Source: JALZUV01 sp963837025 (GTDB lineage: Bacteria > Pseudomonadota > Alphaproteobacteria > Rickettsiales > JALZUV01). From it: a DNA stretch of 64,000 nucleotides. Location of the stretch: positions 1 to 64,000 of the forward strand of contig CAWILT010000002.1 in the NCBI GenBank assembly GCA_963837025.1. Direction: 5' to 3'. The notes beneath the pieces are model-generated. The model had not been told where the DNA came from and did not search any database. It worked only from the letters and a program-made list of their open reading frames with translations. A program made the position numbers and the translations under genes. Numbering within the stretch: the stretch's first letter is position 1; the number at the start of each line of letters is the position of its first letter. Of the stretch, positions 25,723 through 34,289 are shown in pieces.

Positions 25723-25929
25723 CTATTCAGGAAAAACAGCATTACGTTTGGTTTCTCGATACTTCGCAAACTCGTACATGATGTACGAGAGGATTAGTCC
25801 GATGCAAGCAATCACAAAATGTGGTGCGCACATAAGAACCTTTCCCGGATCTCCAGAGAAAAACTCTGAGATGGAGTAACCCCCGAGAATCAACGCAAGG
25901 ACGAGAAGAATTAATGCTAAAATTTTCAT
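25723..25929 (-). CDS. Small membrane protein, 68 residues, unknown
   Basis: Two strongly hydrophobic segments (residues 3-23 and about 36-56) are separated by SEFFSGDPGK, and the protein ends in a basic tail (YRETKRNAV). The composition is what one expects of a real membrane protein, but no convincing Shine-Dalgarno sequence precedes the ATG at 25929. It lies between sucB and lpdA on their strand. I recognise no family. An overlapping frame (25742-25990) looks less protein-like. Confidence 0.5.
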   Translation of the reverse strand: MKILALILLVLALILGGYSISEFFSGDPGKVLMCAPHFVIACIGLILSYIMYEFAKYRETKRNAVFPE

Positions 25930-26134
25930 AATTTAAAATTTTGGCGCTACAGATGGATTCCCTTTCGTTAAATCGAAAGGTATCAATCAAAAAAAGAGAA
26001 TAAATCTATAGCAATGGTGCAAAATGAACTCTTAGTATAATCACAAACTATTACTAAATGATGAATATAGATAATCCCTTTAAAAAGCGAAACGCCACCC
26101 TCCCACACGGAGAAGATGGCGAAACGAACAATCC

Positions 26135-26356
26135 TTAAATCGAGAACCAACGCTTAGCATTAATTCCTACTCCTATTGCTAGGAATGTTGCTAGAGCGCC
26201 TAACAACAATGAAACCGGTACTTGGTTTATTGCTGCGTTGGCGAATGCTCCTATGGCGATGATTGCATAAACCAAAGCGGCCGCTTTGGTTGTGATGCTG
26301 AACAGGATTGTGTCGGCAATGAAATCTAATATCATGAGAATTGGTTTAAACTTCAT
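26135..26356 (-). CDS. Small membrane protein, 73 residues, unknown
   Basis: The ATG at 26356 is preceded by AAAGGAGG, a near-perfect Shine-Dalgarno site 9 bases away, which strongly supports translation. The product has three short hydrophobic stretches (about 5-20, 24-42 and 48-66) and ends KRWFSI. No family is recognised. It stands between sucB and lpdA with about 175 bases of AT-rich DNA on the sucB side, which shows no clear terminator. Confidence 0.65.
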   Translation of the reverse strand: MKFKPILMILDFIADTILFSITTKAAALVYAIIAIGAFANAAINQVPVSLLLGALATFLAIGVGINAKRWFSI

Positions 26357-26531
26357 AAGCAGAGTCCTCCTTTACGGAAGAGTACTATAAAAAAGAGACA
26401 AAGCGTCTGAAGTTGAAAAAACAAGAATGAACCTTAACTATAAGCTAATTCTATTTCAGTTTCATGACGGCAAAATGCCGCAGCTCAAACCACACCACGG
26501 CATTTTAATTTTGCTTGAATTAAATTGAGTG

Positions 26532-27758
26532 TTAAATGCCCATCATCAAGCGTGCGGGGTCTTCGATCATCTCTTTCACGCGTTTGAGGAAGGTCACCGA
26601 TTCACGCCCATCAATAATGCGGTGATCATAACTTAGTGCGATATACATCATTTTACGGATGACAATTTCGCCATTCACTACTACCGGCCGTTCTTCAATT
26701 TTGTGAATGCCTAAAATACCCGATTGTGGCGGGTTGATAATTGGCGTTGCCAGCAGCGAGCCATAAACGCCCCCGTTTGAAATAGTAAAGGTGCCGCCGG
26801 TCATCTCTTTCATCGAAAGTTGACCATCGCGCGCTTTAACCGCCATGCTGGCGATATCGGCTTCAATTTCAGCGAGCGATTTCGTATCACAATCGCGAAT
26901 TACAGGCACGACTAAGCCTTGGGGAGTGCCCACGGCCATGCCAATATCGTAATAGTTTTTATAAACAATCTCATCGCCTTCCACATGCGCATTCACTTCA
27001 GGAATTTCTTTTAACGCTTGCACGGCGGCTTTGGCAAACATGCCCATAAAGCCAAGGCGCACGCCAAATTTCTTTTCAAACGCATCTTTATGCTCGCTAC
27101 GCAAATCCATCAAGCGCGTCATATCCACTTCGTTGAAAGTGGTTAAAATGGCCGCTGTATTTTGCGACTCTTTCAAACGGCGGCCAATGGCTTGGCGTAA
27201 TTTCGTCATTTTCACACGCTCTTCGCGCGGGCCTTTATCGGCCGCAGAAGCGGAAGCAGCAGGTTTTGTCGGCGAAGAACCCGCATTTGCTGCCAACACA
27301 TCGCCTTTTGTGTGGCGACCATCTTTGCCCGAGCCTGCGCTTTGCGAAAGATCGATATTTTTCTCTGCTGCGATTTTTTCAACCGCAGGAGGGTTTTTCT
27401 TACCCGATGTCATCGGCGATGAGGCTGAACCGGGGTTTGAGCTGGATTCAGCTTTTACCGGCTCGGATTTTTCAGTGGTTTTTGGGCCCGCATCTGATTT
27501 TTCGGCACTGTTAGCAACCGCACCCTCTTTAATGGAACCAAGCGTTGCGCCTTTTTCGACCGTATCGCCTTCTTTAGCCATAATCTTTTCAAGCACACCA
27601 TCAGCAGGGGCTGAAACTTCGAGCGTTACCTTATCGGTTTCCAACTCGCATAAAGGTTCATCCTTGGTCACAGCATCGCCTTCGGCTTTAAACCATGTTG
27701 CGATGGTTGCTTCTGAAACCGATTCGCCTAAGTCGGGAGTTTTAATGTCGATGCTCAT
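26532..27758 (-). CDS. sucB: 2-oxoglutarate dehydrogenase E2 (dihydrolipoyl succinyltransferase)
   Basis: The 408-residue E2 has an N-terminal lipoyl domain (1-75) with Lys43 in ETDKVTLEV. A Ser/Ala/Lys-rich linker follows, then a peripheral subunit-binding domain near 118-150 (NPPAVEKIAAEKNIDLS, GKDGRHTKGDV). The catalytic domain carries TFNEVDMTRLM and the active-site YDHRIIDGRE. It transfers succinyl groups to CoA in the TCA cycle. The usual upstream partner sucA is not in this window; instead the cytochrome oxidase cluster ends just upstream. Confidence 0.96.
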   Translation of the reverse strand: MSIDIKTPDLGESVSEATIATWFKAEGDAVTKDEPLCELETDKVTLEVSAPADGVLEKIMAKEGDTVEKGATLGSIKEGAVANSAEKSDAGPKTTEKSEPVKAESSSNPGSASSPMTSGKKNPPAVEKIAAEKNIDLSQSAGSGKDGRHTKGDVLAANAGSSPTKPAASASAADKGPREERVKMTKLRQAIGRRLKESQNTAAILTTFNEVDMTRLMDLRSEHKDAFEKKFGVRLGFMGMFAKAAVQALKEIPEVNAHVEGDEIVYKNYYDIGMAVGTPQGLVVPVIRDCDTKSLAEIEADIASMAVKARDGQLSMKEMTGGTFTISNGGVYGSLLATPIINPPQSGILGIHKIEERPVVVNGEIVIRKMMYIALSYDHRIIDGRESVTFLKRVKEMIEDPARLMMGI

Positions 27759-27839
27759 GAATAAGATGTCCTGTGATAGCGTTAGTTTAGGGTTGGAATT
27801 TGCGCGTTTTTGATAGTCAAGTCAATGCCCTATCCACAT

Positions 27840-27998
27840 TTAAGGGCGATCGCTTTTGTTATTATTTAAGCGCGCCCAATCAAGCAGCACTAACAATAAT
27901 ATAGTGAAAAATGATCCTATAACAAAGCTAGCGCCCATTAAATAAATCACGTTCGCGCTTACATCTTGCAAAATTGATAGGGTAGCTTGATTTTCCAT
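27840..27998 (-). CDS. Single-pass membrane microprotein at the end of the oxidase cluster
   Basis: A 52-residue frame starts at ATG 27998, 10 bases after the ctaB stop, and ends at 27840. It has a short polar N-terminus, one membrane segment (about residues 17-39) and a positively charged end (WARLNNNKSDR). Many alphaproteobacteria carry a comparably small, poorly conserved membrane protein just after ctaB, ahead of ctaG. The position, the tight spacing and the membrane-protein composition support a real gene, perhaps an oxidase accessory protein. The Shine-Dalgarno sequence is weak (TTAGGT). Confidence 0.6.
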   Translation of the reverse strand: MENQATLSILQDVSANVIYLMGASFVIGSFFTILLLVLLDWARLNNNKSDRP

Positions 27999-28007
27999 GA
28001 TTTTAAC

Positions 28008-28901
28008 CTAATCAGCAATCAACCAATAATCCAGCAATATTGCAGCAAATAAACTAAATAGATAGATGATTGAATAGCCAAACATGCGCATAGCAATTTT
28101 ATCATCATCCGAGCGCTTCACACGAATGGCATGCAGCATAAACATTCCACCTAATCCTGCAGCAGCAGCAAATGAAAACCAACCTAATTGATCAAGTGTA
28201 AACGGAATGCATAGGGTGGTAGCCACAAGTATTGCGGTGTAAACCAACATTTGCGTTTTGGTTGATTCTTTACCCTGCGCGACTGGCATCATTGGAATAT
28301 TGGCCGTTTTGTAATCTTCATTGCGGTAAAGCGCTAGCGCCCAAAAATGCGGGGGAGTCCATAAAAAGATAGTCGAAAATAGCAGCCAAGGTAATGGATG
28401 CATGGCTCCACCAGTGGCCGCTATCCACCCAATAATAGGGGGAAACGCACCTGCTGCGCCGCCAATCACAATATTTTGTGCTGTGCTGCGCTTTAGCCAA
28501 ACGGTGTAAATTACCGAATAAAAAAAGATTGAAAATGCGAGCAAAGCCGCAGCCGCCCAATTGGATGCTAAACCTAACAATCCCACTGCGGCGATGGATA
28601 GCAAGATGCCTTGCAAGCTCGCATCCGATGCGGCAATAGCGCCCGTTACGATGGGTCGCTTTTGCGTACGTTTCATGATTTTATCAATATCTCTATCATA
28701 GACCATATTAAAGATAGCACCCGATGCCGAACCCATGGCAATAGAAAGCAGCACCACTAATTGCAAAACAGGATTCAACGATTCAGGCGCAAGCCATAAG
28801 CCCGTCGCACCTGAGAATATCACCAAACTCATTACCCCTGGCTTGGTGAGTGTTAGCCAATCGCGCGCGGTAGATTCAACGATAGCGGTAGGGTTAATCA
28901 T
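28008..28901 (-). CDS. ctaB: Protohaem IX farnesyltransferase (haem O synthase)
   Basis: This 297-residue polytopic UbiA-family prenyltransferase converts haem B to haem O for the aa3 oxidase. It has the first Asp-rich motif NMVYDRDIDKIMKRTQKRP, the GAAAGAFPPIIGW segment and the DYKTANIPMMP motif. It follows ctaD by about 50 bases on the same strand. Length and topology are normal. Confidence 0.95.
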   Translation of the reverse strand: MINPTAIVESTARDWLTLTKPGVMSLVIFSGATGLWLAPESLNPVLQLVVLLSIAMGSASGAIFNMVYDRDIDKIMKRTQKRPIVTGAIAASDASLQGILLSIAAVGLLGLASNWAAAALLAFSIFFYSVIYTVWLKRSTAQNIVIGGAAGAFPPIIGWIAATGGAMHPLPWLLFSTIFLWTPPHFWALALYRNEDYKTANIPMMPVAQGKESTKTQMLVYTAILVATTLCIPFTLDQLGWFSFAAAAGLGGMFMLHAIRVKRSDDDKIAMRMFGYSIIYLFSLFAAILLDYWLIAD

Positions 28902-28951
28902 CGTGCTGTTTCCATCTTAAAAAGAAACAAGCAACATGAGATTATTATCCA

Positions 28952-30529
28952 TTATCCTTTAAATTCCGGCAATGTCTCAAACGTGTGGAACGCGGGTGGT
29001 GATGGTACCGTCCATTCAATGGTATGAGCGCCAGCACCCCATGGATTCATCCCTGCAGGGCGTTTTTTCGCAAATGAATGCCAGATAACGACAAGGAAGA
29101 ATAATGCACCAAACGCGCCGATATAGGAACCAATTGACGAAACATAGTTCCAACCTGCATAGACATCCGGATAATCCGGAATGCGTCGCGGCATACCCGC
29201 CAAGCCTAAGAAATGCTGCGGGAAGAAGGTAAGATTCGCACCGATAAACATCAGCCAGAAATGAATTTTACCCAATGTCTCGCTATACATATAGCCCGAC
29301 ATTTTAGGATACCAATAATACCAGCCCGCAAAGATAGCGAACAATGCACCGAGTGACATCACATAGTGAAAATGCGCCACCACATAATAGGTATCATGCA
29401 TAGGGATATCTACTGCACCATTGGCTAAAATAATGCCCGTAACACCACCAACGGTGAATAAGAAAATAAAGCCAAGTGTGAAGATCATGGGTGTTGCAAA
29501 GCGAATTGCGCCACCCCACATGGTGGCAATCCAACTGAAAATTTTAATGCCAGTGGGAACCGCAATCACCATGGTAGCAATCATATAATAGGCTCGCGTA
29601 TCTACATCTAAACCTACGGTAAACATATGGTGCGCCCACACGATAAAGCCGAGGAAACCAATAATCGCCATCGCACCCACCATGGCCGAATAGCCAAAGA
29701 TACGTTTGCGCGAGAAGGTTTGCACAATCTCCGATACAATACCAAAACCGGGCAGGATAAGAATATACACTTCAGGATGGCCAAAGAACCAAAATAGATG
29801 CTGATAAAGCACTGGATCGCCACCGCCTGCTGGATTGAAAAAATTCGTGCCAAAGTTACGGTCGGTCAACAACATAGTAATCGCACCGCCTAATACAGGC
29901 AGAGCCAATAATAGCAAAAACGCCGTAACGAGCACTGACCATACAAATAAAGGCATCTTCATCAGCGTCATGCCAGGGGTACGCATGTTGAAGATAGTCA
30001 CAATAAAGTTAATCGCACCCAAGATGGAGGATATACCCGCCAAGTGAAGCGCAAAAATTGCCATATCAACTGCCATCCCCGGATGTGATGCAAGGGTTGA
30101 AAGCGGTGGATATACCGTCCAGCCCGTTCCAGCACCTTCACCCACTAATGAGGAGCCAACAAGCAGAATCATCGAGGGAATTAGCAGCCAAAAAGAAATA
30201 TTATTCAAACGCGGAAATGCCATATCCGGCGCACCAATCATAATAGGCACAAACCAGTTACCAAACCCACCAATCAGAGCGGGCATAATTAAAAAGAACA
30301 CCATTAAAAAGGCGTGTGCGGTAACCACCACATTATAAAACTGGTAATCGCCGCCAAAAATCTGGTCACCTGGAACTTGCAATTCAGCACGAATTAAAAT
30401 CGAGAAGAACGCGCCTAATAATCCCGCAAAGATAGCGAAGATAAGATACATCGTACCAATATCTTTATGGTTAGTAGAAAATACCCAACGACGCCAGCCT
30501 GTGGGCGTATGATGATCATGTCCGGCCAT
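28952..30529 (-). CDS. ctaD: Cytochrome c oxidase subunit I
   Basis: The 525-residue catalytic subunit of aa3-type oxidase binds haem a, haem a3 and CuB. Conserved sites include TAHAFLMVFF, the cross-linked His-Tyr motif WFFGHPEVYILILPGFG, the CuB histidines in WAHHMFTVGLD, and VAHFHYVMSLGA. It begins one base inside the ctaC stop (TAATG), so the two are coupled. ctaG and ctaE (CuB chaperone and subunit III), usually downstream, are not in the cluster. Confidence 0.97.
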   Translation of the reverse strand: MAGHDHHTPTGWRRWVFSTNHKDIGTMYLIFAIFAGLLGAFFSILIRAELQVPGDQIFGGDYQFYNVVVTAHAFLMVFFLIMPALIGGFGNWFVPIMIGAPDMAFPRLNNISFWLLIPSMILLVGSSLVGEGAGTGWTVYPPLSTLASHPGMAVDMAIFALHLAGISSILGAINFIVTIFNMRTPGMTLMKMPLFVWSVLVTAFLLLLALPVLGGAITMLLTDRNFGTNFFNPAGGGDPVLYQHLFWFFGHPEVYILILPGFGIVSEIVQTFSRKRIFGYSAMVGAMAIIGFLGFIVWAHHMFTVGLDVDTRAYYMIATMVIAVPTGIKIFSWIATMWGGAIRFATPMIFTLGFIFLFTVGGVTGIILANGAVDIPMHDTYYVVAHFHYVMSLGALFAIFAGWYYWYPKMSGYMYSETLGKIHFWLMFIGANLTFFPQHFLGLAGMPRRIPDYPDVYAGWNYVSSIGSYIGAFGALFFLVVIWHSFAKKRPAGMNPWGAGAHTIEWTVPSPPAFHTFETLPEFKG

Positions 30530-31710
30530 TAGTTTGACTCTCCTGCTTTATCAGTTTTAGGTTCCGCTTCTTCGCTTTTTTTCATTACATCAGCATCTGC
30601 TGGATCTTTTGTTTCCGTAGATTCCGCTTTTTCTGAATCATTCACATCAGCTACTGGCTCTGCTGGAGCAGCTTTACCTTCTGGCTCTGCTTTACCTGCG
30701 TTATCAATTTCTTGCTTTGCTTTTTCAATCTCAGCATTTGCCTCAGTAGCCACTTGCTTGGCATTCGCCGCAGCATCTGAAACCTTTTGCGATTCTTCAG
30801 AAATAATTTCAGCCTGTACTTCAACAATCTTGGCTTCAGCCTTTAATGCTTCTGCCTCATCTAACAAAGCCTGTGCTTTTGCCGCTTCGTTATCTAATTT
30901 GATTATTTCAGCATCAATAACGGCAGGTTGCATCGCCTCAACCTCTTGCAAAACGGCGCGACTATTATAAGTACCAGCGCCAGCCAGTGCAGCAGCCGTA
31001 TTGGCTGCCCAAATGCGAAATACGTTTTCAGATACCACATGAATTTCAATTGGCATAAAGCCATGCCCTACACCGCAAAGCTCAGAACATTGACCAAAAT
31101 AAACACCTTCTTTAGTGGCCTTGAACCATGTTTCATTTTTACGACCCGGTACCGCATCGGTTTTAATACCAAAGGCAGGCATCGCAAATGAGTGAATAAC
31201 ATCGCCACCGGTAACGTGCACCGCAACCGTTTTATTTACGGGCACCACAATCGGATTATCTACTGAAAGTAAGCGAACATCACCTTCCTTCAAATCTTCT
31301 TCTTTAATCATGTAGCTATCAAAAGCGATATCGCCGTTATCGGGGTAAATATAATTCCAATACCACTGATAGCCCGTAACTTTTAACACCATGTCGGGTT
31401 CAGCAGCTTTATCCATAAAATAATGCACGCGCAGTGATGGGATTGAAATAGCGACCAAAATAAGAATGGGAATCACTGTCCACGCAATTTCAAGCTTGGT
31501 ATTATGCGTTACTTTGCTCGGTACTGGATTTTTATCTTCGCGAAATTTAAAAATTACCATCACAAGCAATAACAAAACAAATATCACCACGGCAACCATC
31601 GCTAGCGTTAACCCATCGTGTAAAAAGCTCAATTGTTCCATCACGGGAGTGACAGCCTCTTGAAAGCCTAATTGCCACGGGTCTACAGTTGGATGTTGTG
31701 CGCTGGACAT
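30529..31710 (-). CDS. ctaC: Cytochrome c oxidase subunit II with a long C-terminal tail
   Basis: The 393-residue protein has two membrane helices (about 33-55 and 75-93) and a cupredoxin domain. All CuA ligands are visible: His173 (VIHSFAMP), Cys208, Cys212, His216 and Met219 in GQCSELCGVGHGFMP. It accepts electrons from cytochrome c. No cleavable signal peptide is obvious. The family ends soon after the CuA domain. Here residues 245-393 add about 150 residues rich in Ala, Glu and Lys: a predicted coiled coil (about 255-340), then an acidic low-complexity tail. The tail would face the periplasm and its role is unknown. Confidence 0.95.
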   Translation of the reverse strand: MSSAQHPTVDPWQLGFQEAVTPVMEQLSFLHDGLTLAMVAVVIFVLLLLVMVIFKFREDKNPVPSKVTHNTKLEIAWTVIPILILVAISIPSLRVHYFMDKAAEPDMVLKVTGYQWYWNYIYPDNGDIAFDSYMIKEEDLKEGDVRLLSVDNPIVVPVNKTVAVHVTGGDVIHSFAMPAFGIKTDAVPGRKNETWFKATKEGVYFGQCSELCGVGHGFMPIEIHVVSENVFRIWAANTAAALAGAGTYNSRAVLQEVEAMQPAVIDAEIIKLDNEAAKAQALLDEAEALKAEAKIVEVQAEIISEESQKVSDAAANAKQVATEANAEIEKAKQEIDNAGKAEPEGKAAPAEPVADVNDSEKAESTETKDPADADVMKKSEEAEPKTDKAGESN

Positions 31711-31822
31711 TTATTCCTCATTCATAAATTAGCGATTCGTGCCCCCTATATAGGCTATTAAAGCTAGTATTTGCAAGCACTGTGAAGTAGTTTAAACGTC
31801 TATTTAACAAAAAATTTGAGCA

Positions 31823-33263
31823 ATGACAGATATTCACACATTAGATAAAACTTTTTTCACTCATACAGGTATGAACTTGGGGTATGTGCAATCATTAGTT
31901 GATGATTCGCTGCATGGTATGGATGATGGAGAACTGTTTTTAGAATTTCGCCAATCAGAAAATTTGTTATTTGATGATGGGCATCTAAAAAATGCCAGCT
32001 ACACCACCGATCAAGGATTTGGTTTGCGTTCTGTTTTGGGCGAAACTACCGGCTATGCCTTCGCATCTGAATTTAGCGAAGATGCCATTAAACGCGCGCA
32101 AAGCACCGTACGCGCCATTAATTTAGGTCAGGGTAAACGTGCAAACCGCTATCGCACCAGCATTTGGCACGAATCAGCAACTCTATACCGATTTAAATCC
32201 ATTGGATGAGATTTCATTTGAAGAAAAACTTAAAACGATTGAAACCATCGAAAGCTATTTGCGCAAAAAAGATCCACGTGTGGCGCAAGTTACCGTATCA
32301 CTCGCGGGTAATTGGCAAGCAGTGCAAATTATGCGCGCGGGTGGCCAGCGCACCGGTGATATTCGCCCACTCGTGCGGTTGAATATAAATGTTGTTTGCA
32401 AAAAAGGTGACCGGATGGAAAGTGGATCATCCGGTGCAGGCGGCCGCGTTTCATATCGCGAATATTTGACTGCATCAAATTGGAAGGCGCAAGCGGATGA
32501 AGCGCTTCGCCAAGCATTGGTTAATTTAGAATCGCGCCCTGCTCCTGCGGGCGAAATGCCTGTAGTGTTAGGCCCCGGCTGGCCAGGTGTGTTGCTACAT
32601 GAAGCAGTAGGCCATGGTTTAGAAGGTGATTTTAATCGTAAAAAAACCAGCGTTTTTTCATCCATGATGGGGCAACGTGTGGCTTCTAAGGGTGTTACGG
32701 TCATTGATGATGGCACCATGATGGATCGCCGTGGCAGCATCAGCATTGATGATGAAGGCACGCCCTCGGCTAAAAACATTCTCATTGAAGATGGAATTCT
32801 CAAAGGCTTTATGCAAGATCGTATGAATGCGCGCTTGATGGGTGTTGCGGCTACAGGAAATGGCCGCCGTGAAGATTATGGCAGCCAACCCATGCCCCGC
32901 ATGACCAACACCTTTATGTTACCCGGCGATAAAGAACCGGCTGAAATTATTGCAAGCGTTAAGCGTGGCCTTTACGCCGTGAATTTTGGTGGCGGACAGG
33001 TTGATATCACCTCGGGTAAATTCGTATTTTCAGCCTCTGAAGCTTATATGATTGAAGATGGCAAAGTGACCTACCCCGTTAAAGGCGCCACACTCATTGG
33101 CAATGGCCCTGATGTGATGCAAAAAATTAAAATGATTGGTAATGATTTGCAAATGGATAATGGCATTGGCACTTGCGGCAAAGCCGGCCAATCGCTGCCT
33201 GTTGGCATTGGCCAGCCTACTTTGTTGATTGATCCGCTTACCGTAGGTGGCACTGAAGCATAA
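31823..33263 (+). CDS. tldD: TldD metalloprotease, interrupted by one frameshift
   Basis: TldD with TldE forms a protease that matures modified peptides such as microcins and degrades unfolded peptides. The N-terminal third is read from ATG 31823, and the rest in the next frame. The switch falls between about 32120 and 32165. The whole span is 480 codons plus one base, the usual family length, so a single extra base explains the break. The zinc motif HEAVGHGLEGD is in the second part, with GSISIDDEGTP and the C-terminal GKFVFSASEAYMIEDG. Everything else looks intact, so a sequencing error is as likely as a real mutation. No tldE (pmbA) lies nearby. Confidence 0.9.
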
Positions 33264-33270
33264 CTATATC

Positions 33271-33372
33271 AATTTGATTACAGCAATCAAAGGCGTTGGG
33301 GTGTTTTACACCTGCAACATGGCCGTGACGTTTTCGGGCAAGCCCTGTTCTATCGCGTCACCACCCCAACAT
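33271..33372. other. Structured palindromic element between tldD and msrA
   Basis: Between two convergent genes there are nested inverted repeats. TTTGATT/AATCAAA forms a 5-base-loop hairpin at 33273-33291. GTTGGGGTG (33295-33303) pairs with CACCCCAAC (33362-33370). GTGACG (33325-33330) pairs with CGTCAC (33356-33361). The two 3' arms are contiguous while the 5' arms are separated by a 21-base bulge, and GGTGTTTTACACC offers a competing local hairpin. It lacks the T-run of an ordinary terminator. It could be a bidirectional transcription end signal, a dispersed palindromic repeat or a structured RNA. Confidence 0.55.
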
Positions 33373-33385
33373 TGATTTTTAAAAT

Positions 33386-33946
33386 TTAGCGGCCTGATCC
33401 CATTTTATACATTTTATAACGTACAGGGTTTTTCTTATAATAATCCTGATGATATTCTTCTGCAGGATAAAACTGGCTGATTGGCTCAATAACGGTAGCG
33501 ACTTTTTTGCCGCTATTATCTTCTACCTTCGCAACTGCATTTTCAGCGGCTTTGCGCTCTTCTTCATTAGCCACATAAATTGCAGTAGTATATTGTGGAC
33601 CTTTATCTACAAACTGCCCTTTTGCATCATAAGGGTCGATTGTATCAAAGAAAATTTCTAGCAACCGATCTAAACTGATTTTCTCAGGATTATAATGAAT
33701 TGCCACCGCTTCGCGATGTCCGGATTGACCTGTGCCAATGTCATCATAACTTGGATTTTCAACATGCCCACCAATGTAGCCAACAACTGTTTCTGCCACA
33801 CCATCTTCATTATCATAAGGAGGCTCTAAACACCAAAAACACCCTCCTGCCAAAATGATAAGTTGCTCTTTTGGTTCTTTTTTATCATTAGCCATCGCAT
33901 TAAATCCCATCAATACAACTGTTAGTAGAACAAGTAATTGTTTCAT
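33386..33946 (-). CDS. msrA: Peptide methionine sulfoxide reductase MsrA, exported
   Basis: The 186-residue protein reduces methionine-S-sulfoxide in proteins. The active site is GGCFWC (catalytic Cys36). Further family motifs are YIGGHVENPSY, TGQSGHREAV and QFYPAEEYHQDYY. An N-terminal signal peptide (residues 1-19, ending AMA) indicates export to the periplasm, where it would repair oxidised envelope proteins. Resolving cysteines at the C-terminus are absent. No msrB is adjacent. Confidence 0.95.
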   Translation of the reverse strand: MKQLLVLLTVVLMGFNAMANDKKEPKEQLIILAGGCFWCLEPPYDNEDGVAETVVGYIGGHVENPSYDDIGTGQSGHREAVAIHYNPEKISLDRLLEIFFDTIDPYDAKGQFVDKGPQYTTAIYVANEEERKAAENAVAKVEDNSGKKVATVIEPISQFYPAEEYHQDYYKKNPVRYKMYKMGSGR

Positions 33947-34087
33947 AGCGTCTCCTTTACAACATATTCGGGCTAAATTCGATAAATGTTACATTAAAGT
34001 TTGGTAATATTCCCAATATCGACAATCCTTATGGAAATTTTATGCTGCAATATCAATAGTTCAGGTAACTTAAAAAGGGAGGCATCG

Positions 34088-34159
34088 ATGAAAGCATTAG
34101 GCTTATGGATACTTGGTATTCCAATTCCACTCATCATTATTTTATTACTGATTCTCTAA
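34088..34159 (+). CDS. Membrane microprotein, 23 residues
   Basis: The ATG at 34088 follows GGGAGG by 4 bases. The product starts MKALGLW, continues with a Gly/Ile/Pro/Leu-rich membrane segment and ends immediately after it. Very small proteins with this MKALGLW opening recur in proteobacterial genomes, usually near other stress-type membrane proteins (from memory, not searched). It is the first of three consecutive membrane-protein genes. Confidence 0.6.
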   Translation: MKALGLWILGIPIPLIIILLLIL

Positions 34160-34202
34160 TCAGACACAAATTTAAATCATCACATAAACAAAGGAAAATA
34201 TT

Positions 34203-34277
34203 ATGAACTCAATTATCTATCTCGTTGGCCTCGTTGTCGTGGTCATGGCAATTCTATCTCTTCTTGGCTTAGCGTAG
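34203..34277 (+). CDS. Membrane microprotein, 24 residues
   Basis: The frame starts MNSIIYLVGL with AAAGGAAA upstream, is entirely hydrophobic (a single membrane helix) and ends LLGLA at the TAG at 34275. Short proteins starting MNSIIYLVG are widespread in alphaproteobacteria (from memory). It lies 43 bases after the preceding microprotein and 12 bases before the 205-residue membrane protein, implying one transcript that ends at the terminator at 34928-34958. Confidence 0.6.
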   Translation: MNSIIYLVGLVVVVMAILSLLGLA

Positions 34278-34289
34278 GAGCTTTAGAAT

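Noticed and set aside
25961..25980. Hairpin CCTTTCG/CGAAAGG near the small membrane frames
   Set aside because: A perfect 7-base-pair stem, but no T-run follows on either strand, so it cannot be called a terminator on this evidence.
25742..25990. 82-codon frame overlapping the 68-residue membrane protein
   Set aside because: Its composition is not protein-like, it has no ribosome binding site, and it competes with a better membrane-protein frame.
27031..27813. 260-codon open frame on the + strand
   Set aside because: It is the reverse of sucB (its Ala/Pro/Ser-rich linker gives long antisense frames) and has no family pattern.
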